Below, in pieces: positions 59,059-64,000 of a stretch of 64,000 nucleotides of DNA; position 1 is the stretch's first letter, and each line of letters begins with the position of its first letter. Below the pieces are notes generated by a model. It was not told the origin of the DNA. It saw only the letters and a program-made list of their open reading frames with translations, and ran no database searches. The stretch lies in contig JAZNTV010000008.1 in assembly GCA_045591985.1 (NCBI GenBank), positions 4,718-68,717 on the forward strand. Direction: 5' to 3'. The translations under genes were made by a program, and so were the position numbers. This DNA is from SIG588 sp045591985. Its GTDB lineage: Bacteria; Bacillota; Clostridia; Oscillospirales; Acutalibacteraceae.

Positions 59059-59663
59059 ACTCTCTCCTCCAATCCTTGCGGTGCGCTGTCACGATAGGTA
59101 AATTCTCCGCCGGTCATACCCTCGGGCAACGGAATCAGCCGTACAGGTTGTACCGCACGTACCCCGCCGTACATCGGCACGCCAAGGTTTTCCACCCGAT
59201 AGAATCCATCGGCAAACACTTCGACGTTATAAGGGGTAAACGGACGCACGTCCCCTTCCTCGGAAAGGGAGGCCTGTGCACTGACAGCCGGCAGCGGAAT
59301 GGTCTCGGTGCGTCCCGACGCGTTTGTCTCTCCGATGTATTGTACCGTACGTCGCTCACCGCCCGACGAATCGTAACTCACCGTAACGTGCGCCCCTTCG
59401 ACCGGCAATGCGGACGACGCAGTGGTCACCCACACCTGCAGATAACCGAGTTCAAGCGGCATCGCGTGTGGCGGCGCAGGGATTGTAGGCAACACGGGGC
59501 GTTCGGGCAAAGTCCCTGTCTCTTCGGGTACCGCCACCACAGGAACCGCTTCAGCCAAGGGCGGCTCTTCCGCATTTTGGCGGCGATAGGTTTCGAGCAA
59601 TTCACGGTTGTATCGTGCGATCATCGCATGGAAGTTATCATTGTAATCCAAAAGAATCCTCAT
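59055..59663 (-). CDS. Protein with proline-rich linker and Ig-like (carboxypeptidase-regulatory) domain
   Basis: A 202-residue protein: a short helical start (MIARYNRELLETYRRQNAEE), a Pro/Val-rich linker (about 45-70) and a beta-sandwich domain (LGYLQVWVTTASSALPVEGA, NASGRTETIPLPAV, YNVEVFADGFY). It is the first gene of the SpoIID-type operon and probably a structural partner. The start is uncertain; ATG 59663 is chosen over TTG 59687. Confidence 0.65.
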   Translation of the reverse strand: MRILLDYNDNFHAMIARYNRELLETYRRQNAEEPPLAEAVPVVAVPEETGTLPERPVLPTIPAPPHAMPLELGYLQVWVTTASSALPVEGAHVTVSYDSSGGERRTVQYIGETNASGRTETIPLPAVSAQASLSEEGDVRPFTPYNVEVFADGFYRVENLGVPMYGGVRAVQPVRLIPLPEGMTGGEFTYRDSAPQGLEERV

Positions 59664-59762
59664 CCTCTCGAAAAAAATCACGATCAATAATGTGTACGGA
59701 GCAGCGCGAGAGAATATGCAAAGAAAAGGTGAAGGTTTTTTTGAAATTTACCCACAAAACAG

Positions 59763-59791
59763 TTGACAAGCGTCCCGAAAAATGATATTAT
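59763..59791 (+). promoter_or_regulatory. Promoter of the two tRNA-Ser genes
   Basis: TTGACA, 17 bases, TATTAT, 39 bases upstream of tRNA-Ser(TGA). Confidence 0.75.
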
Positions 59792-59830
59792 AGCCTTCGT
59801 GGACGGCGAAAGGTCCCCTTGGAAAAGCAC

Positions 59831-59917
59831 GGAGAGGTGTCCGAGCGGTTTAAGGAGCCGGTCTTGAAAACCGGTGACTCGAAAGAGCCAAGGGTTCGAA
59901 TCCCTTCCTCTCCGCCA
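59831..59917 (+). tRNA. tRNA-Ser(TGA)
   Basis: An 87-base class II tRNA with CCA encoded. Acceptor GGAGAGG/CCTCTCC, anticodon stem with TCTTGAAAA (anticodon TGA), long variable arm (GTGACTCGAAAGAGCC region), T-loop TTCGAAT. Confidence 0.96.
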
Positions 59918-59976
59918 TTTTTCTTACAATTGCATAACCAAAATTCTTGTTCACCAAACAAGCGTTTTGTGTATAC

Positions 59977-60067
59977 GGAGAAGTACTCAAGTTGGTGACG
60001 AGGCGCCCCTGCTAAGGGCGTAGGTCGGGTAACCGGCGCGGGAGTTCGAGTCTCCCCTTCTCCGCCA
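59977..60067 (+). tRNA. tRNA-Ser(GCT)
   Basis: A 91-base class II tRNA with CCA encoded. Acceptor GGAGAAG/CTTCTCC, anticodon arm GCCCCTGCTAAGGGC (anticodon GCT), long variable arm (GTCGGGTAACCGGC), T-loop TTCGAGT. It lies 59 bases behind tRNA-Ser(TGA), probably on the same transcript. Confidence 0.96.
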
Positions 60068-60423
60068 AGTAAAACAGACACCCTTTCGGGTGTCTGTTTT
60101 GCTTTTGCGGAAGGAGACTCGAACGAGTGCGCCGAAGGCGCGGGAGTCGCGTTCGCGAGCGCAGGACACGGTTCAAGTAGTCGCTTTTCCAATTCTCTGC
60201 ACCGTGTCCCCGAGAAACGCCAAAGGCGTTTCTCCCAAACTGCCTTCTTTTTTCGAGAGCGGATACAGCGAGCGATAAGCGAGGACAGCGGTCGAAATTT
60301 GCCGAGCGATAGCGAGAAAAGCAAATTTCGGGTACCGCAACCGTGCAAGCGGGCTTGGCCCGCGCGATAACGTCTCCCCTTCTCCGCCAGAAAACGACAA
60401 GTTTCTATCGAAACTTGTCGTTT
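60068..60423 (+). repeat. Fold-back element downstream of tRNA-Ser(GCT)
   Basis: Order from the tRNA: terminator AAAACAGACACCC/GGGTGTCTGTTTT (60072-60103); inverted copy of the tRNA 3' part (GCGGAAGGAGACTCGAAC, from 60107); hairpins including GCGCCGAAGGCGC, CGCGTTCGCG, GGACACGGT/ACCGTGTCC and GAGAAACGCC-AAA-GGCGTTTCTC; a direct copy of the tRNA 3' end GTCTCCCCTTCTCCGCCA (60370-60387); and a second terminator GAAAACGACAAGTTTC/GAAACTTGTCGTTTTC (60388-60423). The layout repeats that behind tRNA-Val. Confidence 0.7.
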
Positions 60424-60425
60424 TC

Positions 60426-60576
60426 AGTTATATTCGCCTCGTTTCTCTCGGCGAGTTATATTGCTAAGCAGTTATATTTGCTTCGCAAGTGATATGCGCT
60501 ACGCGCGTTAAGGGCGAATATAATATCACTACGAGCAAAGCGAGTAATATCACTCCGACGAAGTCGGAATATCACT
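60426..60576. repeat. Array of small hairpins separated by AGTTATATT / AATATCACT
   Basis: AGTTATATT occurs three times, followed by GTGATAT, then AATATAATATCACT and AATATCACT twice. Between them lie small hairpins (CGCC..GGCG, TTGC-TTC-GCAA, CCGAC-GAA-GTCGG and others). Left and right halves are mutually inverted, as in the array at 53335-53520. 60577-60677 shows nothing further. Confidence 0.7.
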
Positions 60577-60677
60577 AAAAAACGAACGGTTATGCAATAG
60601 TTCGAATCCATACGCAAAACTGCCGAAAAATCTTTTTTGTTTTTAGCTTTGTTATTAAAGGAATTTGAACCCTCTCA

Positions 60678-61004
60678 CTATGCAAGACAGAGAACCGTCC
60701 CCTGTCTTCCTCTATTAACTCTTAACTGTTCGCTGACATCTGTTCCCTCATTTTTTCCCGCTCGCACATAGAACCGTCCTCTGTACGACTCTGATCCGTG
60801 ATACACCACCATAGGTGTTCCGTCCGGATCTACTACCTCGCTGGTAGGCTTCGGCTGGAAACTGGCATCTTTTTGCTTGACAAATGCGTGCAGTTGAGAT
60901 ACAGTTAGTGCATCGACACTGTAGGCGTATTTTTCTCGATTTTGCGTGATCATCTCCGCAAATTGAGCACGAGACTGTGTCGATAATTCTATTCTCTGTA
61001 GCAC
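60678..61004 (-). pseudogene. Fragment of a mobile-element polyvalent-type protein
   Basis: A 108-codon frame. Its middle (SEVVDPDGTPMVVYHGSESYRGRFYV in two parts: PDGTPMVVYHGSE and GRFYVRAGKN) resembles the start of ADP-ribosyl-transferase-like or PolyVal-associated domains carried by phages and conjugative elements. Both ends run into an inverted repeat, so it is a fragment, not a whole gene. Confidence 0.5.
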
Positions 61005-61024
61005 AAGGGACGGTTCTCTGTCTT
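60684..61024. mobile_element. MITE-like segment bounded by 18-bp inverted repeats
   Basis: AAGACAGAGAACCGTCCC (60684-60701) and its exact reverse complement (61007-61024) bound 341 bases that hold the protein fragment. A third partial copy (AGAACCGTCCTCTGTAC) lies inside near 60770. No transposase is encoded, so it would be non-autonomous. Confidence 0.6.
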
Positions 61025-61080
61025 AAACTTATTATCCATATAGAATCCTCCGGTTAGCATTTTGCTACCCGTTGGTTTTT

Positions 61081-62202
61081 TTATTCTTCATTATCGTAAC
61101 GGATCTGCTCTTTATAGCGGTGGTTTTCTTCTGCAAGTTTTCCCTCTATGTATGCTTTCGTCTGACGGGGATCAATAGGCGTATCAAAGGGTACAGCCAG
61201 GTCAAAAACCAACTTTGGTTGTGATGCACCACGGACGATACGGAAATCGTGGATTGACAGTTCCTCATTCATTTCTGCAACAGTGTTTTCAATGAACTGG
61301 CGCATTTTTACCCATTCTTCGTCATTTTCCAAAACCGGATCATAGTGAATCACAAGCCGCACGCCGGTCTTTTCCAGCACTTCATCTTCAATATGATCGA
61401 TAATGTCGTGGCAGGTAAGAGGGTGCTCATATGCGCTGATCTCCACATGGACAGAAGCATGGCTGCGGCCGGGGCCATAATCGTGCACCAGCAGATCGTG
61501 AATGCCCAACACTTTATCATGAGACAGAACGATTTGGCTGATATCATTCACCAGTTTCGGGTCTGTCCGCTGACCCAGCAGTGGGTCCACGGTCTCCTTG
61601 CCTACGGTTATACCGGAGTACAGAATAAATGCTGCAACGCCCAGACCAACAAAGCCGTCGATCTTCCAGCCGGACAATTCTTCCACCAGGCAGCCAATTA
61701 AAACTGCAAAGGTTGTAATGACATCATTACGGCTGTCAACAGAAGCCGCTCTCAGCACAGTGGATCGCAGCTGTCTGGCAAGCCGGTTATAGTACACACT
61801 TAAAAATCCCTTTACCCCCAAGGAAAGGAGCAGCACGCAAGCTGTCAGCACGGTAAAATCTACCTTTGCCGGAGTCAGGATCTTTTGAATTGATGTTCCC
61901 GCCATTTCGAAGCCGATGACCAAAATCAGGGCAGCTACCACCAAACCGGACAAGTATTCATAACGGGCATGGCCGTAGGGGTGATCCCGGTCTGCAGGAC
62001 GCTGGGCAAGGCGGAAGCCCAAAAGGGTTGCCACTGAAGAAACGGCATCGGACAAATTGTTCAGCGCATCAGCCATAATGGACACTGCACCGGACAGCAA
62101 GCCTACCGTCAGTTTTACTGCAAACAAACCAACGTTGCACAAAATGCCGATAATACCGGCTTGTGTTCCTTGTTGGGTTCTATTTTCATGATTACTCACC
62201 AT
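61081..62202 (-). CDS. Cation diffusion facilitator transporter
   Basis: A 373-residue CDF-family exporter: six membrane segments in the first ~210 residues, metal-site motifs MADALNNLSDAVSS and DHPYGHARYEYLSG, DSRNDVITT in the second site, and a C-terminal cytoplasmic domain (HDYGPGRSHASVHVEI) that is longer than usual. Exports Zn2+, Fe2+ or Mn2+ in exchange for protons; the metal is unknown. The ATG at 62202 follows AGAGGTTGTTT. Confidence 0.93.
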   Translation of the reverse strand: MVSNHENRTQQGTQAGIIGILCNVGLFAVKLTVGLLSGAVSIMADALNNLSDAVSSVATLLGFRLAQRPADRDHPYGHARYEYLSGLVVAALILVIGFEMAGTSIQKILTPAKVDFTVLTACVLLLSLGVKGFLSVYYNRLARQLRSTVLRAASVDSRNDVITTFAVLIGCLVEELSGWKIDGFVGLGVAAFILYSGITVGKETVDPLLGQRTDPKLVNDISQIVLSHDKVLGIHDLLVHDYGPGRSHASVHVEISAYEHPLTCHDIIDHIEDEVLEKTGVRLVIHYDPVLENDEEWVKMRQFIENTVAEMNEELSIHDFRIVRGASQPKLVFDLAVPFDTPIDPRQTKAYIEGKLAEENHRYKEQIRYDNEE

Positions 62203-62262
62203 AAACAACCTCTTTCAAGAAAAAATGCCACTAAGGTAAAACCTGGTGGCATTTTTCGACAA

Positions 62263-62604
62263 TTAACCCGGGAAAATATTGGTAATATAGATAAGCAGGG
62301 GTAACGCAAGGGAAAACAGGCTAATAAGCCAGGGATACAGCACTTTTTTGGAACAAAAGACCATAACAAGGCAGATCGCTGTCAGCGCAAGGGGACCAAA
62401 AACTGCAACACCTTTGCTCAGCACCAGGTCATACTGACCGTTTGCCTGAATGTTAAGTCCCACCTGATCCGGCAGACGAGCCAAATTATGCACAGCCAGG
62501 ATCACTGCTGCTGCAGCAACCGGCAACGCCAGCATTGCACCACGCAGCTTAAACAGCTTCTGCCAAAAGCCTTGCTTTTGCTTATTCTCTTTAGAATTTT
62601 CCAT
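62263..62604 (-). CDS. DUF1648-like small membrane protein
   Basis: A 113-residue protein with three hydrophobic segments (about 24-42, 65-85, 88-110). The loop ARLPDQVGLNIQANGQYDLV resembles the DUF1648 motif (LPxxIPxHFxxxGxxD). Function unknown. GGAGGTGTGTT precedes the ATG; it lies 60 bases upstream of the CDF gene on the same strand. Confidence 0.7.
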   Translation of the reverse strand: MENSKENKQKQGFWQKLFKLRGAMLALPVAAAAVILAVHNLARLPDQVGLNIQANGQYDLVLSKGVAVFGPLALTAICLVMVFCSKKVLYPWLISLFSLALPLLIYITNIFPG

Positions 62605-62760
62605 AACACACCTCCGAAGGCGTAATCATTATTGCCATAATAGCATATTTTTAACTGTGTTGCAAGTCGATTCTAAAATCTTTCCACTCCGTTTATTAGT
62701 CCCAGTTATAGGACTGATGAACTGGTATAATTTGGTCAGAAACAAAAAGGAGGTTACACC

Positions 62761-62931
62761 ATGAAAACAACAACTTATCGAACCGCTAACTTTGCTAAAC
62801 AGGCAAACATTCGCTACCCCAACGCCAGTACCCGTAACCAGATCCTTGACCGCGCAGTTGAGCTGCTTTTGATGGCTGGACTAGGTATTGGCGCTGCAGC
62901 CATTTTCTTATTTCTTCTCGCCATTGTCTAA
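62761..62931 (+). CDS. Small membrane protein, 56 residues
   Basis: A short gene: ATG at 62761 after AAAGGAGGTTACACC, stop TAA at 62931. The first 37 residues are polar (KTTTYRTANFAKQANIRYPN) and the rest is one hydrophobic helix (LLLMAGLGIGAAAIFLFLLA), so it is probably a single-pass membrane protein. No family recognised. A TATAAT at 62726-62731 may be its -10 box. Confidence 0.65.
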   Translation: MKTTTYRTANFAKQANIRYPNASTRNQILDRAVELLLMAGLGIGAAAIFLFLLAIV

Positions 62932-62932
62932 C

Positions 62933-63427
62933 TTACATCTCATCGATATCTGCCTGCCGAAGAATGCGGCAGGCAGATATTTTTCCGCCTTCCGCTTCTA
63001 TAAGGGCAACACTACCGTCAAATGTTTTACAAGAACCGGGGTTTAATACCCACAAACCGTCTTCCATTTGATAGCAAACCGCTTCGTGAGTATGGCCAAA
63101 CAAAGCCATTTTCGCATTTTTCTCCCAGGCATCAGCAAGCAGATGATAAATGTCCTGCTTCACACCGTGAAGGTGGCCGTGGGTCATATACATACGGACA
63201 CCGGCAATGTCATAGCACATAACAAGCGGCGGCGCATCAAATCCCCGGGTGCTGTCACAGTTGCCCGGCACCATGTGGACACGGATATGGTGGTATTTTT
63301 CAGCCAGCCTTTTGGCATCGTCGTAATGGTCGCCCAAGTGGATCACCTGGTCCGGTTTTATTCTGTCCATACAATGGTACATAAAACTCTCTTTACCGTG
63401 GGAATCGGAAAGTACCAGTATTTTCAT
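62933..63427 (-). CDS. YfcE/MJ0936-type metallophosphodiesterase
   Basis: A 164-residue calcineurin-like enzyme with all metal motifs: LVLSDSHG, VIHLGDHYDD, VPGNCDS, MTHGH and FGHTH (GNCD and HGH typical of the YfcE group). Family members hydrolyse phosphodiesters in vitro; the natural substrate is unknown. GGGAGGCC precedes the ATG. It ends one base after the convergent 56-residue gene. Confidence 0.93.
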   Translation of the reverse strand: MKILVLSDSHGKESFMYHCMDRIKPDQVIHLGDHYDDAKRLAEKYHHIRVHMVPGNCDSTRGFDAPPLVMCYDIAGVRMYMTHGHLHGVKQDIYHLLADAWEKNAKMALFGHTHEAVCYQMEDGLWVLNPGSCKTFDGSVALIEAEGGKISACRILRQADIDEM

Positions 63428-63495
63428 TGTTCACAAGGCCTCCCTTATCTGCATATAGTATATTATAGCAACTTAAATCCCAGGAGGCAATGCAA

Positions 63496-63723
63496 ATGGA
63501 GAATAAATTTGACGATAATGCACTGCAAAGAGCAATGGCTATGGCGAATACCCCCGCGGGAAAAGAATTCATTCAGCGTATGCAAAACTTGGATCCCAAT
63601 ACCTTGAAGACGCTGATGGCACAGGCATCTGCCGGTGACTATTCACAATTGCAAAGTACCCTTACGAAACTAATGGAATCAAATGATAATGGAAAATTTC
63701 CCGGAGGATCGGAGGGGCAATAA
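63496..63723 (+). CDS. Small conserved-looking helical protein
   Basis: A 75-residue protein (MENKFDDNALQRAMAMANTP, FIQRMQNLDPNTLKTLMAQA) with no signal peptide or membrane segment. The ATG at 63496 is better spaced to AGGAGG than that at 63490. Its stop overlaps the next start by one base, so the two products are probably partners. Function unknown. Confidence 0.65.
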   Translation: MENKFDDNALQRAMAMANTPAGKEFIQRMQNLDPNTLKTLMAQASAGDYSQLQSTLTKLMESNDNGKFPGGSEGQ

Positions 63724-64000
63724 TGGACGATATGCAATCCCAAATGAATCAGATCCTGGGTAATCCGGAAATGATGGAGAAGATAATGGCTATGGCGCAA
63801 TCTATGAATCAGCAACAAATGCCGCAACCGGATCCGTCTCCCCAATCGTCACCGCTTCCAGATATTGATATTGCTACCATTCAGCGACTATCGGGTCTTG
63901 CCGGTCAAGCTAACATTGACGGCAATCAACGCTCCCTTCTCAAAGCCCTGACGCCTTATTTAAGCCGGGATCGCATCAGTAAGTTAGAACGAGCCATGCG
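63723..64000 (+). CDS. Met/Gln-rich helical protein (3' end outside window)
   Basis: At least 92 residues: a Met/Gln/Pro-rich start (NPEMMEKIMAMAQSMNQQQM), then a helical part (SLLKALTPYLSRDRISKLER) like the small two-gene modules seen in other Clostridia. The frame is still open at the window end. Function unknown. Confidence 0.6.
   Translation, partial: MDDMQSQMNQILGNPEMMEKIMAMAQSMNQQQMPQPDPSPQSSPLPDIDIATIQRLSGLAGQANIDGNQRSLLKALTPYLSRDRISKLERAM

Overview
The window reads as a chromosomal segment of an anaerobic, endospore-forming Clostridia bacterium, most like the Oscillospirales/Ruminococcaceae group of gut Firmicutes. The basis is SpoIVB, a CotF-like coat protein, a SpoVB-like flippase, a SpoIID-domain protein, oxygen-independent ribonucleotide reductase, glycyl radical enzymes, FeoAB, rubrerythrin and strong GGAGG ribosome binding sites. 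No taxonomic marker was searched, so this is inference.

0-13.5 kb: the end of a GH3 glycosidase; a four-gene operon (GtrA, SGNH hydrolase, nitroreductase, GH99-like protein); feoAB; a cluster of alpha/beta hydrolase, membrane-anchored MurF-like ligase and D-Ala-D-Ala ligase; then nrdG-nrdD behind an NrdR-box-like site, with a redoxin domain fused to NrdD and a thioredoxin-reductase-like flavoprotein next.

13.5-20 kb: a retron, consisting of a promoter, a ~210-nt msr-msd RNA gene closed by a 19-bp a1/a2 repeat, and a reverse transcriptase with the NAxxH, YCDD and VTG hallmarks. No effector gene is visible. An IS3-family element sits in the loop of the terminator between the RT and a convergent AraC gene. 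The AraC gene is divergent from an activase and glycyl radical enzyme pair of unknown substrate.

20-38 kb: UppP, a PC4/YdbC-like protein, a coiled-coil protein, a DUF218 protein, a Bce-like ABC transporter plus two-component system with a three-repeat operator, a CotF-like protein, a chimera of the front of a glycyl radical enzyme and the back of an activase, and a sugar-catabolism region (HpaI-type aldolase, sialidase-like/AraC fusion, unknown 700-residue protein, arabinose/fucose isomerase-like enzyme, AraC regulators).

38-41.9 kb: a mosaic, partly AT-rich: the end of a broken gene, a decayed serine recombinase, a second divergent 3' fragment of spoIVB, an XRE regulator, then intact spoIVB.

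42-60 kb: rubrerythrin, MacB-like permease and adaptor without an ATPase, a P-type cation ATPase, proS, cyclophilin, a YkgJ-like protein, MTA/SAH nucleosidase, asnS, DUF1292, a flippase and three spore/peptidoglycan-type genes. tRNA-Val(GAC) at 53.7 kb and tRNA-Ser(GCT) at 60 kb are each followed by the same composite structure: terminator, fold-back copy of the tRNA T-arm, branched palindromes, direct copy of the tRNA 3' end, second terminator, and an array of small hairpins. I know no named element with this layout.

60-64 kb: a small IR-bounded element with a protein fragment, a cation diffusion facilitator, small membrane proteins, a YfcE-type phosphodiesterase and a pair of small proteins running off the end.
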